This document shows, in pieces, positions 10,321-22,144 of a stretch of DNA of 64,000 nucleotides. Below the pieces are notes generated by a model that saw only the letters and a program-made list of their open reading frames with translations, ran no database searches and had not been told where the DNA came from. Within the stretch, counting starts at the first letter, position 1. Each line of letters begins with the position of its first letter. The DNA comes from Euryodendron excelsum (taxonomy: Eukaryota; Streptophyta; Magnoliopsida; Ericales; Pentaphylacaceae), in assembly GCA_033060915.1 (NCBI GenBank), contig CM065377.1:35276683-35340682 (forward strand), written 5' to 3'. A program made the position numbers and the translations under genes.

Positions 10321-10543
10321 AAACTGTCTCGAGAGAGGGATTGGAATTGGAATAAGAAAGGACAATGCCCCTAAGGGCATTTTGGTCATTTTGCCTCTAT
10401 TTGGGCCTGACAGGCCCGCGAAGCGATGGAAAGACGGAATTTGGACTAGAGGATTGGTTTCGATTGGAATATATCCATAATAACTTGAAGACAAGTCTGG
10501 ACGGAGTGTAGACTGCCGAGCGGTCAAAAATGGGGTGCTTACA

Positions 10544-11606
10544 CCTAGTAATGCATTGAAGAGTGATTTCTTTTCTTTTTGTCAAATCATAACAAGGAGT
10601 AATAGATGGAGAAAAATACATAGGTATAATAACAAAAATAGAATAAAATGATGTTGATGAGGAGGACATTGATTAAGGCAGTTAAAGCAATCACTCATTC
10701 AACATTCAAAAGTATCAATATTAAGACAAGGAGATCTAAAACACATCATTCATACATAAAGAGATATAGAAAGAGTTTAACAAAAAGAACCATCCATAAA
10801 ATATTACATATTGCTTTAGAAAATGATTTGTTCAAAAATAGAAGATAGGAAGTTCAGAGGCAGAGGTCTTCATTTTCTTTTAGGAGAAAGGGTTTGAGAA
10901 AGATCAACTGGATCATCAACAGTGTTTGAGAATTTGCTGCTTGAAGGTCTTTGTCTTAGGCCATATTTGTGATATACAACAAAAGGCTTTGAAATGATTC
11001 GAATAAAGCAGGGGTTTTACAGTTTTAAAGTAATTTTGGCTTAAATGAGTCGACTTATGGCTTAAAAAGGGTCAACTCTTTTGAGCGAAGAAAGCTTTCT
11101 GAGCTCTCTGTTCAAATGAGTCGACTCTTTTGGCAAGAGGGGTTGACTCTTTTCAACAGAGGACTTCTGGGGCTGATTCCAGATTTCAGGGGTCGACTCT
11201 TTTGAGGCATGAGTTGATTCTTTTCCTCCAGAAATGCAAAGATGTGATTTTAAAAGCTATGAAATGCATTAAACAAGTTTGTAATCAATTTCAAAGGTAC
11301 ATATGCATTCATCAAACATACATAGATATCTAAGCATTCAAGATAAAGGATTGCTCATTCCTAATTCTCTTCTAATCATACAAAATCTCTTTTCACTTAA
11401 AGGTTTTGTGAAGATATCAGCAAGTTGATGTTCAGTACTCACAAAATCAAGCAAGATATCACCTTTTTGCACATGATCACATATAAAATGATGTCTAATC
11501 TCAATATGCTATGTGCGAGAGTGTTGGATAGGATTTTTGGTTAGATTGATGGCACTTGTGTTATCACGTCTAATTGGAACATGTTCAAATGTTAAACCAA
11601 AATCTT
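10544..11606 (-). other. Cop-1 region between RNase H and the 3' polypurine tracts
   Basis: This is the continuation of the Cop-1 3' part on the other side of Tat-A copy 2. In Sireviruses an envelope-like ORF may lie here, but I see no open frame with recognisable features on the minus strand. GTCGAC-type boxes followed by TTTT runs occur at about 11048-11215, as in the LTR. A plus-strand open frame at 10648-10848 is basic and short, and is not supported as a gene. Confidence 0.5.
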
Positions 11607-12203
11607 CTAGTTGATGTTTATCCAAAGCACTTGTGCACAACAACTTCCGATTGCAATATACTCAGCTTCAGCTGTGGAAAGAGCAACTGAGTTTTGTTTC
11701 TTACTAAACCATGAAACAAGCATATTTTTAAGAAATTGACAAGAGCCACTTGTGCTCTTTTTGTCAACCTTACTACCAGTATAATCAGTATATGAATAAC
11801 TAATTAAGTTCAAAGATATGCCTCTAGGATACCACAATCCAAGATTACGTGCGTGCTTAAGGTATCTAAATATTCGTTTAACAGCAACAACATGTGATTC
11901 CTTAGGATTAGATTGTAAACGAGCACACAAGCATACACTAAACATAATATCAAGTCTACTAGCAGTTAAGTAAAGTAATGAGCCTATCATACTTCTATAT
12001 AGCTTAGTATCTACAGAAATACCTTTTTCATCACTGTCAAGCTTTGTTAAAGTATTCATAGGGGTGCTCAATAGTTTTGCATTTTCCAGCCCAAACTTCT
12101 TGAGTAGATCTTTGATATATTTAGCTTGGTTAATGAAAATTTCTTCATTTGATTGTTTAATTTGAAGTCCAAGGAAGTAATTGAGCTCACCCATCATACT
12201 CAT
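11607..12203 (-). pseudogene. Cop-1 reverse transcriptase C-terminus and RNase H
   Basis: The 198-residue frame starts with MSMMGELNYFLGLQIKQ, the classical copia segment after the RT active site. It continues through YRSMIGSLLYLT and the RNase H region with KSTSGSCQFL, SWFSKKQNSVALSTAEAEY and CCAQVLWI. The TAEAEY acidic pair typical of copia RNase H is kept. In the first YSYTDYTGSK segment the usual Asp-Ala-Asp appears as Thr-Asp-Tyr, a probable damaging change. The frame is cut off from the upstream RT by a TAG codon at 12216-12218, so it is not translated from the full polyprotein. Closest in style to Sirevirus (SIRE1-type) elements, from remembered family patterns. Confidence 0.9.
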
Positions 12204-12928
12204 CTCAAACTCACCCTACATACACTTAGCAAATTCCTTGCAAAACTTTTTATTAGTAGAGCCAAATATAATGTCATCAACATAAATTTGTACTAGTAAC
12301 ATGTCATGATTTTTAACCTTTATAAAAAGAGTTGTGTCAACTTTTCCTCGTGTAAAATTATTTTCAGTTAAGAATTTACTTAGTCTTTCATACCAGGCCC
12401 TTGGGGCTTGTTTTAAACTATATAAGGCTTTAGTAAGTTTGAAAACATGATATGGAAATAAAGGATTTTCAAAACCAGGAGGTTATTCAACATACACCTC
12501 TTCAGATATAAACCATTCAAAAATGCAATTTTCACATCCATTTGATAAAGTTTGAAATTTTTGAAACATGAAAATGCAAGCAACATTCTAATAGATTCTA
12601 ATATAGCTACAGGTGCATAGGTTTCATCAAAATCAATTCCTTCTTCTTGACTATAGCCTTGAGCTACAAGTCTTGCCTTATTTCTAACAACAGTTTCAGA
12701 TTCATCCATCTTGTTTCTCAACACCCATTTGATTCCAATTACATAATGATCTTTAGGTGTAGGAACAAGATTTCAAATCTCATTTCTTTCAAATTGGTTT
12801 AACTCTTCTTGCATGGCCATAATCCATGACTCATCATTTTTAGCATCTTGAAAACATTTTGGTTCTATTTGTGAAAGAAAAGCAAGATGATTACATACAT
12901 TTCTAAGAGATGATCTTATTCTTACCCC
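12204..12928 (-). pseudogene. Cop-1 reverse transcriptase N-terminal and catalytic part
   Basis: The frame 12413-12724 contains [30 protein letters not shown] and ESIRMLLAF, then [11 protein letters not shown], the copia RT signature that carries the first catalytic Asp. The YVDD box is encoded around 12268-12290 in a separate frame segment, so at least one frameshift lies between. A TAG stop occurs at 12216-12218. The stretch 12725-12928 upstream continues the RT leader without an uninterrupted frame. RT would copy the element RNA in the virus-like particle. It is clearly inactive as read. Confidence 0.85.
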
Positions 12929-13399
12929 TTATGATGGATCACCTAGTATTTGCTCTGTTGGATGGTTGTGGATAAATTTCCATTCCTTTGGCAGTCCTTC
13001 ATTCTCATCTTGTTGGCTTGAAGGAATGTCTTGGTTTCCTTTCTCTTGTAGTGGAGCTTTACTTTGAGTTGTATTGATATTTAGCTTGTCCATGCTTTCC
13101 TCCACATCATCTGCATCATCACTCACAACCTTTCTAGACAAAGAGTTTAGTTCATCAAAGGAAACATGAATTGATTCTTCAACAACTAAGGTTTTCTTAT
13201 TGTAAACTCTATAGGCCTTGCTATGTGAGGAATATCCTAGAAGGACAGCTTCATCAGATTTTACATCGAATTTACTAAGGTTGTCCTTATTGTTATTCAA
13301 CACAAAGCATTTGCATCCAAAAGGTCTAAAATATGAAACATTTGGTTTCTTGTTTTTCCAAAGCTCATACGGGGTTTTATTCAAAAATTTTCTTATCAA
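12929..13399 (-). pseudogene. Cop-1 integrase C-terminal region
   Basis: The frame carries LNKTPYELWKNKKPNVSYFRPFGCKCFV, the copia integrase C-terminal GKGY-like region, followed by KSDEAVLLGYSSHSKAYRVYN. After that comes an acidic linker that leads into the RT. It is separated from the integrase core (13408-13890) by a small frame break around 13400-13410. Confidence 0.85.
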
Positions 13400-13407
13400 A
13401 ACTCTAT

Positions 13408-13890
13408 TTAAAACATAGCAAGCTGTGTTAATAGCTTCAGCCCAAAAATATTTTGGTAATTGTTTTCACAAAGCATTGTTCTCCCTATTTCTTCCAAAGT
13501 TTTGTTATTCCTCTCACCAACTCCATTTTGTTGAGGAGTTCTTGGTGTTGAAAAATTGTGTTCAAAACCATTTTCATCACAGTATATTTCAAAAGATTTG
13601 CAATCAAACTCACCACCATGGTTAGTCCTAATTGCTGCGATTGTAAATCCTTTTTTGTTTTGAACCTTTTTACAAAACTTGGTGAAGAAAGCAATTGTTT
13701 CATCTTTGTGAGTTAGAAAGAATGTCCATGTAAACCTTGAGTAATCATTAACAATGACAAGAGCATATTGTTTACCAGCTAAACTTAGAGTTCTAGTTGG
13801 TCCAAACAAATCCATATGCAATAGTTCAAGTGGTCTAGAAGCAGAGAGCATGTTTGTAGATTTAAAAGAAACTCTAGTTTGCTTTTCCAT
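13408..13890 (-). pseudogene. Cop-1 integrase catalytic core
   Basis: The 160-residue frame shows the start of the core (LLHMDLFGP, first Asp), then IVNDYSRFTWTFFL, then IRTNHGGEFDC and finally TPQQNGVGERNNKTLEE (catalytic Glu). At the second catalytic position families have Asp in the pattern R-S/T-D-H/N-G-G-E-F; here it reads RTNHGGEF, so the Asp is Asn. This would abolish strand transfer if the reading is correct. The integrase inserts the cDNA into the genome. Confidence 0.9.
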
Positions 13891-14542
13891 TTGACATGCA
13901 TCACAAGTTTTGTCTTTTTCAAAATTAAGTTTGGGAAGACCATTTACTAACTCATTTTTAAAATTTTTGAAAGAATGCTCATCCTAATACGACCAAGCCT
14001 TCTATGCTACAACCAACTATCCTCTTTGTTCACAGCAGCAAGGCATTTGATTTTACAAGAAGATAATTCATTTAAGTTAAAAGTGTAAATATTGCCTTGT
14101 CTATGACCAATCAATATGATCTTGTTATCATTTATGTTTACTACATTATATTTAGATGATTTAAACACTACTTTGCAGCCTTTGTCACATAATTGGCTAA
14201 TGCTCAACAGGTTGTGTTTAAATTCTTTAACAAGTAAAACATTCTCAATAGAGGTTGAAGAATTTTTATCAATAGTACCTATACCGATGATTTTGCCTTC
14301 GCTATTATCTCCAAAAGTAACCAATCCTCCATCTTTTGGTATGAGAAAAGTGAACTGAGTTTCATCTCCAGTCATATGTCTTTAATAGCCACTGTCCAAG
14401 TACCATTGATCCTTTTTGGAGTTAGCTTGAAGACATACCTACAAAACAAGAAACTCAACCTTTGACGTTTGGTACCCAAATCATCTTGGGTCCAGTGGGT
14501 TAGTCTTCAATGTTCCTTTTAGAACCCAAGCTTTCTTGATAG
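13891..14542 (-). pseudogene. Cop-1 protease end and GAG-pre-integrase domain
   Basis: The frame 14007-14375 begins at MTGDETQF, the motif just after the copia aspartic protease active site. It continues with GLVTFGDNSEGKIIGIG and NLLSISQLCDKGCKVVF, typical of the GAG-pre-integrase domain. Immediately upstream (about 14376-14400) the minus strand encodes WYLDSG, the protease Asp-Ser-Gly, and then a TAA stop in place of the usual residue before the RHMTGD segment. 13891-14006 holds the zinc-finger linker with broken frames. The upstream part of the polyprotein was separated by the Tat-A insertion at 14543. Confidence 0.85.
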
Positions 14543-17500
14543 TGTAAGCACCCCATTTTTGACCGCTCGGCAGTCTCCGGTCTGTCCAGACTTGTACTCA
14601 AGTCAATACGGACATATTCCAATCGAGATCAATTCTCTAAGTCTAATCCCGTCAATCCATCACTTCGCAGGCCCACTTGGCCCAAATAGAGGCAAAATGA
14701 CCGAAATGCCCCTGGGGGCATTGTTCGGTCCAATTCCAAATCTGGCGCGTCTTTCCGAAGACGGTAAGTCACCTTTCCAATTCCAAATCAGGCACATCTT
14801 TCTGGAGATGGTAAGTCTCCTTTTTAATCTTATCAGGCACGTCTTTCCGAAGACTGTAAGTCCCCTTTCCAATTATAATTCCAATCCTTCTCTCGAGACA
14901 GTTGATTCCTCGAGACGGTAATTCTATCCAATCTGGCACGTTTTTCAAAAAAAATCTCTTCGAGACGGTAAGTCCCTTTAAACCTGTCGACCGGGACGAG
15001 ACCAGAAGTCCCCTAGATGGTAGAACGGTCCACCTTTGGCGCCTGCTAGCCCGCCAATACAGAAATGTCAGTTTTAGGCACGCCATCCAAGAAAGTTGAC
15101 TTCTCAGGTGCTAAGTCCCTTTAATAGCTTCCCGAGATCAGGCAGTCTCACGAATGATCGCGAACCGTCAGAGTAGCGGAAATACTCGCAAATATTGCAA
15201 CCATCAGAGTAGTGGAAATACTCGCAAACAATCGATATAGGGAATTGCCAACAAACCCCTGTATCATGAGACTGCCGTCAAAGTGGCGGAAACACTTAAA
15301 ACCAAGGTCAACACCAGTGCCTGCTAGCCTACTTCGCTGAAAAATGACCAAACTACCCCTGGGACCATTTTTCGGTATGTTTTTTAAGAGCACACCTAAG
15401 CCCTCAAAACGATAAGTCCACCCTTCTAGATCGTCCCATAGATGATCTGGCATGATTTGGTGCCCTCCAGTCCGTTTCGGGTCAATTTTGAGACTTTTCG
15501 GTTAAGATGACCATTTTGCCCCTAGGCATCCGAATGCCCCGGGAACCATACCGGCCCTGAGTATCAAACCGGTAATTTTTCGAGAATGCCTCCTACAGTA
15601 TTCTCAGCCTTTCTTTACCGTTCTGGATCATTTCAAGTTAGTTCCGGCAAACTTGGTACAAAATGACCGTTTTGCCCTTAGTGGGCCAGTCGCCTTTTTC
15701 GACCACACTGGCTCTGGGTATCAAACTGGAAACCTTTGAGAATATTCTAAATAATGTTTCTATATCTCGAATCTTCTTCCAAGACGTTCTGAGTCCATCT
15801 CGGCAGCTTTCCGGCCCGATTGACCGTTTTGCCCCTAATGGCTCGGTTAACCCTTCCGACACATCCTATCTTCATTTTTCAAGTCAAATACCTCCGTGAC
15901 ACTATTCTAAGTGTTTCTGCCCCTTTTTCGGCCTTCTAGGCCAATCCCGGTCCCTTAAATCCTTCTTGAACGTTTCAGAGTCACTCCTAGTGAAGCCAGG
16001 CTAGAAATTGCATGGTAGTCACTAGTACAAGCGCCCAAATCTTCCCAAGATACGTTGCTTGCCGACCTTAAAACTTTCCTAACTAGCTGGCACCACTAGT
16101 AGTGGCGCTAAGCCAAGAAATGGCCTGGCACCACTCCTAGTGGCACCAAGAGGAAATTTGGCCTGGCGCCACGAGAACAAGCGCCACGAGAACAGGCGTC
16201 AGGTCTATCCCACCTCTATAAATACAGAGCCTTTTCCAGCATGAAGGAGGTCCGCAAACTCAGTCTAAAAACCCTAATATTCGATATACAGAGCTCGTAG
16301 CCTCCTTAAACCCTAGCTTCCCTAGGTTATCCAAACCCTAGCCACTATACACAAACCCTAGTCTCCTATACACTCATACACACCCCTATACACTTATACA
16401 CTAGCCTCCAACTCTCCATTGAAGATTTGGATTATTGCAACTCGAAGCTTTTGAAGACCAAGACAAAGCCCTCGAAGACTGAAGTGAAGCGAAGACCGAA
16501 GAAAAGCAAGGCGCGCAAAGCCAAGTGAAAATAAACAAGACATACGGTAGGTTTTCTCTTTAAGTTTCTGCACTTCCTCCGCTCTCTTCTCTCTCCTAAC
16601 CCACTTGGGTTTTCTTCTATTTTAATCCCCCATCTTCTTCCCTCCCTCTTTTTGCATGCTTGAAATAAGGGGATTCCCGGTCCATATGTATGATTGGACT
16701 ATTGGAGGGTCACCGTGTTAGGGGCTTTCTTTTAGTCTAACCAGAGACCACGTGGGTTCGGCCCCCTTGGTTATGTGGTGAAGCCTTAACCTTATATGTT
16801 CACGACCTCAATTTGCATTGTGCATATCATTATCTTGCATTCTTCCAAAAATCGTTTTGCAAACTCGTTTTCAAAGCTTGCATTAAACTTGTTTTCAAAA
16901 TTGCATCAAAATTTTCTTTTTCAAAACTTGTTTTCAAAATTACAATCTTAGGGTGATTCTAGCCTTTCCATGGCTAGGATTGCTTTAGGAAGGTGTTACA
17001 TTTAAAGTGACTTGCATGGTCCAAATTTTCAAATCTTGTTATTTTTAAAACCACTATCCTAAAGTGGTTCTAGCCCTTTTATGGTTAGAATCGCTTTAGG
17101 AAAGTGAGATATTTTATATACATTCCAAAATCTCTTCTCGAAAATCTCCTCCTAAAAATCTCTTTTTCAACATGCTTTCCTAAAACTCTTATTTCCAAAA
17201 TTGTTTTCAAAAGTTTCCTCTAAAAATCTATTTTTTTCAAAACTCCTTTTTAAACTCATTTCCAAAACACTCTCCTCAAAATCCACTTTCTAAAATCGCT
17301 CCTTAAATTTCTTTCCTAAAAACTCTTTCTAAAAATTTCTTTCTAAAAATCTTTTTAAAAACTCTCTCTTCAAAACTCACCTTCTAGAAATTCCTTCCTA
17401 AGATTTCCTTCCCAAAACCTCCTTTCCATAAACTCACTTTCCAAAAACTCTTTCCTTAGAGTCCAAGTGAAACCCTAGAACCCACAATTAGGAAACCCTA

Positions 17501-19392
17501 ATTTTCTTTCTAAAACATGATTTTCAACCTTTCCCCAAACCTAGGTTTCCAAAACCTCTCTTTCTACGTCAAAATCATAAGTTTCTAAAAAACCTATTTT
17601 CTACGCCAAAATTATAGTCTTCCCAAATCTAGGGTTTCTAAAACTTCCCTTTCCAAATCCATGCCAAATCCAATCTTCCCTTTAGGTCGCCAAATCCAAT
17701 CTCCTGTTTAGGAAACTAGATTCAATCCTCCGTTTTTGGAAACAAAATCAAGTCTTCTCTTTTAGAAACAAAATCTAATCCCTTGTTTTAGGAAATAGGA
17801 ATCTTAATTCTTCATAGTCTAAATCTTTCCTAAGTCAACTCCTTCCTAATATTCTACTTTCCTAAACCTTAAGTTTCCAAAACTTACACTTTTAAATCTT
17901 TCCTTAAACTTTAAACTTCCAAATCCCTCTTAATCTAAACTTTCCCTAATTCCAACCTTCCCTAAATTCTATACCTTTCCAAATCTTAACTTTCCAAATC
18001 TAAATCTTCAAATCTTTCTTAAGTTCAAATCTTTCCAAGATTCTAGACTTTCCTAAATTTAAATCTTTCTAAAATTCTAAACTTCCTAAATTTCAAATCT
18101 TTCCAAATTCAAGACTTCCTAAATTTGAAACTTTCTTAAGATGAAACCTTCTTAATTCCAAAACTTTCCTAAAGTGAAACTTTCCTAAAATGAAACTTTC
18201 CAAAAATGCACTTTCCAATTTCGAAACTTCCCTAAACCAAAATTTTCCTAAAACGGAACCTTCCTAAAGTGACACTTTCTTAAAACGGATCTTTCTTAAA
18301 ATGAAACTTTCTTATTTTGAAACTTTCCTAAATCGAAACTTTTCTAATTTGAATCTTTCCTAAATTCCAACTTCCCTAACCTTCCAAGTCCAATATTCGA
18401 GTCAATTCTTTTCAAAAATCTTTCCAAGTCAAGTTCAAATCTTTCTTCCAAGTTCTATTTTTTCAAATCAAAATCCAACCTTTTCAATTCCAAAATTCTA
18501 AATTCCAAATTCCAATCTTCTATTCTAAGTTCAAATCAAATCCATTTTCCAATCGAAATCTCTTTCTTCCAATCCGATCTTCTAGTTTCAATCGGACTCT
18601 TATCCGAACTACGACTAACTTGATTCCTCCAAAAAGATATGTAGGCAACCCTCATGGGTGCGGTCACAACCTTTTTCAAGTTTCTATTTTTACAACCTTT
18701 TTCAATCTCCAATTTTACAACTTTTTTCCAACTTCCAATTCTAAATTTCTATTTTCAAATCTCTATTTCCAATTTCTAAGCTTTCCAATTTCAAATCTAT
18801 CTTTTCAAATCTTTTTCCATATCTATTTTTAAATCAAATCAAATCTTCCTCTTGCACTTACATCTCATGCATCATTCTTTTTAAAATTATTTTCTAAAGT
18901 GGATAGGATTGGTCATTTGTTAGTTAAAGACTCTCATAGGTGAATTTAGTGTAAATAGACATGTAGGTACCGCAAGGGCGGGGTAGGGTGATGGCTTAGT
19001 GCATCTTCACTACACGTAATCAACCTCCGAACCTGGCTCACTGATTTCAAAGACCAAAATGAGTTATTTTCTAAAAAGGGCTTAATATTTTCTAAAGGTT
19101 GCCAAACAACCTATTTTCTTAAAAACCCTCTCTTGAGGAGATATTTTTAAAATTGTTTTCCAAAACCCTAAGTGTAGTTTTTGGATTATGCTTAGTTTTT
19201 AGGTGGCCTAACTCACCTTAATCAAGTTAGATGGCGACTCCAAACTTTTTCCAGAAGCCCTTAATTCAAACCAATTTTCAATTCAAACCTAGTCGCACTC
19301 ATTCTTTTAGGAGGGCGAGTTCTAACGAGAGAGTACAGTATTTTTTCCGCTTGTGTGTGTATTCCTCGAGTACGAAAAATCTGGGCGTGACA
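14543..19392 (+). mobile_element. Tat-A solo LTR, copy 3 (4850 bp)
   Basis: The element runs from TGTAAGCACCCC (14543) to GGGCGTGACA (19392) and is flanked by GATAG (14538-14542) and GACAG (19393-19397), a 5-bp duplication with one change. It splits the Cop-1 polyprotein gene between the gag C-terminus and the protease. Modules: U3 tandem units (about 15540-15740), GGCGCC palindromes (16088-16190, several bases changed), TATA box (16217-16224), telobox leader (16305-16400), G-poor body (17100-18600), conserved block (18604-18668), G-rich motif (18975-18992) and PBS-like TGGCGACTCC (19232-19241). No internal domain is present, so it is a solo LTR. Confidence 0.88.
16217..16224 (+). promoter_or_regulatory. 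TATA box of Tat-A LTR copy 3
   Basis: TATAAATA is followed by CAGAGCC, in the same position relative to the GGCGCC palindromes and telobox leader as in the other copies. Confidence 0.65.
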
Positions 19393-20854
19393 GACAGCAT
19401 GAGATGTTTCTATAAGGAAACATTGGTTTGCAAAGTGACCTCTCTTATGACAATAAAAGCATGTGATTGTAGCTTTTGAAATCTTTTTTTGTTTAAAAAC
19501 ATTATAACCTATTCCAACCTTGTCAAGACAACAATTTCGTTTTCCAAGCATAGCATCAAGTTTATCTGTTCCATTGACACATTTAGAGAGAGATTTTTCT
19601 AAATCAGTGACTTTTTCTTTCAAAACAGAGTTTTCCTTTTTCAAAATCTCATTTTTATTTTATAACTCTTCACTTTCTTCTGTGAGGGTGGATACCATAT
19701 TCTTGAGAAGATTGTTTTTGATGCCTAACTTTTTAAGTTCAACAATCAAATCATTAAAAGCATCTTGCAATTCATTAAAAGAAAAATCAGAATTAGTTAC
19801 CTCTGTTTCTTCTTCATGTGCCATAAGACATAAGTTGGCTACTTCATGAGTTTCAGATTTATCTGAGCTTGAATCTTCACTGTCACTCCATGTTGTAGCT
19901 AGAGCCCTCTTCTCTCTTTCTTTCTTTCCATTCTTTTTCAGCTGGGAACACTCATTTCTCATGTGTCCTGTTTTTTTGCATTCGTAGCATATAATGGTAG
20001 ATTCCTTGTTGTTGGATTCACCCTTTGCTTCATTCTTCTTTCCTCCTTTCCACCTTCTTTTCATGAATCTTTTGAATTTTCTTGTGATGAGAGCAAGATC
20101 TTCCTCTTCTTCTTCTTCACTTCCAGATTCATTTTTTGATGTGGTGGACTTGAATGCAACAAACTTCTTTCTCTTGTCTTCTTGTTCTTGAGCATTTTGT
20201 TTTGGGGTCAGCTCATAGGTCATGAGAGAGCCAAGAAGTTCTTCAAGAGGCAGAGTGTTGAGGTCTTTAGCTTCTTGTATGGCCGTCACCTTTGCTTCCC
20301 ATGTGTTTGGTGGTGATCTTAAGATTTTTCTCACCTGTTCACTGTTAGGATACACTTTTTCAAGAGACTTTAAACCATTAACAATATTAGTGAATCTAGT
20401 GAACATTTCGGTTATGGACTCATCAGATTTCATTCTAAATAATTCATAATTATGCACAAGAATATTAATTTTTGACTCCTTGATCTGATTGGTCCCTTCA
20501 TGAGTCACTTCAAGTCTGTCTCAAATTTCTTTTGGCAGATTCACAAGTAGAAATTCTATTGAACTCATTTGGGTCTAATGCACAATATAAAATGTTCATA
20601 GCTTTAACATTAGATTGCATAAGCTTCATGTCATTCTCATCCCATTCATTTTCAGGTTTAGGGATAACTTCTTTTTCAATAAACTTGCTGAGAGTTTTAG
20701 AACCATTAACAATAATCATTCATAACTCATAGTCAACAGATTGAATATAAATTCTCATTCTATTCTTCCAATAGTTGTAGTTTGTACCATTAAACATAGG
20801 AGGTCTGTTGGTGGATTGACCCTCACCTAGAGAGCTTCCAAACATGGTTGCCAT
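19393..20854 (-). pseudogene. Cop-1 gag (nucleocapsid) pseudogene
   Basis: The best start is the ATG at 20854, from which the minus strand reads MATMFGSSLGEGQ, some 55 bases inside the 5' LTR. Gag domain sequence follows in 20510-20719 (SKTLSKFIEKEVIPKPENEW) and 19660-20508 (residues FTNIVNGLKSLEKVYP, LTPKQNAQEQEDK). A zinc knuckle CYECKKTGHMRNEC (CX2CX4HX4C) lies about 167 residues into the second frame, and a second one, CFYCHKRGHFANQC, lies near the 3' end (about 19410-19460). Stops interrupt it near 20718, at 20521-20523 (TGA, probably an old Trp codon) and at 19660-19662 (TAA). The last codons run into the Tat-A insertion. Gag forms the cytoplasmic particle and binds RNA. Confidence 0.88.
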
Positions 20855-20896
20855 GGATCAACTTTAAGGATGTTAAGCCTTTAAACTAGAGTACTA

Positions 20897-20908
20897 GCTC
20901 TAATACCA
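20897..20908 (-). other. Cop-1 primer-binding site
   Basis: Right next to the 5' LTR the minus strand reads TGGTATTAGAGC, one base from the usual initiator-tRNA-Met site TGGTATCAGAGC. It fixes the LTR boundary at 20911 and confirms that the element reads leftwards. Confidence 0.85.
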
Positions 20909-20910
20909 AT

Positions 20911-22144
20911 TGTTGGCCCAAGAAGGCAACCCAAGAGGGGGGTGAATTGGGTTTTATAGAATTTATATCAAGAATTGCAACTAAAAATCGTTTATGTATT
21001 TCAACAACAATTAATCAAAGTATATATATCAAACAGGTGAAGTATATATCAATGTATATATTTATGCAAGCATGTATAGTAAGCAAATAAGCAAAATAGA
21101 AGCAGAAGAGAAGAGCACCAGATTTATAGAGGTTCGGCCAACCTTGCCTACGTCCTCTCTTCTTCGATCCTTTTGAAGGGATTCCACTATATAACACTCT
21201 TTACACAGCTGCTGGTTTTGCCACAAGTGCCCAGCTCACTCTTACAAAAGCTTCTTTCCAAGCTTTCAAAACCCAAGAGATTTTGTCCAAGCTTCTCTCA
21301 AACTTACAAGTGATTTTGTCCAAGCTTCACTCAAACTTACAAGTGTTTTTACTTAAGAACACTCAAACTTATAGGTTTACAAACCCACCCAAGAGAAATG
21401 AATAAAGGTTATACAGTGGTTAACTCTCTTAATGAGTATATGAACAAATACAACTCAATGAATAACCTTAAACACTCAGCAAAAATATGTGGCAGTTAAG
21501 ACACAGGAGATTTTCAGCTTCAAGCTCTTGATACCAATGATGTAATTACTCTATTCATCATTGTAGAAGCTGTATGTATATTGTATTTAAAGATATGGAT
21601 CGATTCTAGCCGTTGGAGAAGTATGGGAGAAGTTTTGGTTGCATATTGCCCCATACCGTCTGTTAGAAATATAGCCGTTACTGTCGGGGGTCGACTCTTT
21701 TTACAATGAGTCGACTCTTTTTACAATGAGTCGACTCTTTTTACAACTTGCTTCAGGATTTTGTCTTAAGGAGTCGACTCATGATTTAAAATAGTCGACT
21801 CTTTTGGTCAGAATCTGTAGACTCAACTCTCTGTTCTAATGAGTCGACTCTTTTTATAGCAGGGGTTGACTTTTTTAAGCAGCCTTCAGAATTTTTGCTC
21901 TTTGTTGAAATAAGTCGACTCTTTTTACAACAGGAGTCGACTCTTTTGAGTCTCCAGCAGAATTCCAAGGCTCTGTTCGAAAGAGTTGACTCATGAAATT
22001 TGAGGAGTCGACTCTTTTTACCAGAATACATGTTTTTGCAGCATTTATCCAATCTTCTCCAAAGTCTCCAATCTTTTCAAGGATCATCCAAATAAGTTTT
22101 TTAAAGCTTGCAAATACTTCTTCAAGGTTAGATGACTCCAAGAA
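20911..22144 (-). mobile_element. Cop-1 5' LTR, internal-side part
   Basis: In element orientation this is the end of the LTR (…GGGCCAACA, read from the minus strand at 20911). On the plus strand it begins TGTTGGCCCAAGAAGG. It carries the array of GAGTCGACTC palindromes. The LTR is continued at 32056-32697 on the far side of Gyp-1. Rejoined, the LTR would be about 1.87 kb. The related solo LTR at 48609-50222 confirms both ends. Confidence 0.85.
21684..22015 (-). repeat. Array of GAGTCGACTC palindromes in the Cop-1 LTR
   Basis: The palindrome GAGTCGACTC, usually followed on the plus strand by TTTT, occurs exactly or nearly at 21688, 21708, 21728, 21771, 21792, 21840, 21912, 21947 and 22004, with one-base variants between. 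Related boxes occur in the Cop-1 3' region (11048-11215), in LTR-G (38908-39010, 43100-43270) and in the forward solo copia LTR (about 49400-49500). Sirevirus LTRs are reported to hold conserved palindromic arrays of other sequence; this may be the counterpart. Confidence 0.6.

Larger units (their letters stand above)
5228..10543 (-). mobile_element. Tat-A solo LTR, copy 2 (inverted, 5316 bp)
   Basis: On the minus strand this runs from TGTAAGCACCCC (10543 leftwards) to GGGTGCGACA (5228) and has all modules of the family: U3 repeats, GGCGCC palindromes (8876-8960), TATA box (8838-8845), telobox leader, low-complexity body and the conserved blocks. It is flanked by CCTGG (5223-5227) and CCTAG (10544-10548), which is a 5-bp target-site duplication with one later change. 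It interrupts the 3' non-coding part of Cop-1. No internal region is present, so it is a solo LTR. It is longer than the other copies partly because of tandem expansion at 9775-10320. Confidence 0.85.

Noticed and set aside
10648..10848. Short basic plus-strand frame
   Set aside because: It lies in the Cop-1 3' region on the opposite strand, has no family resemblance and no supporting context.
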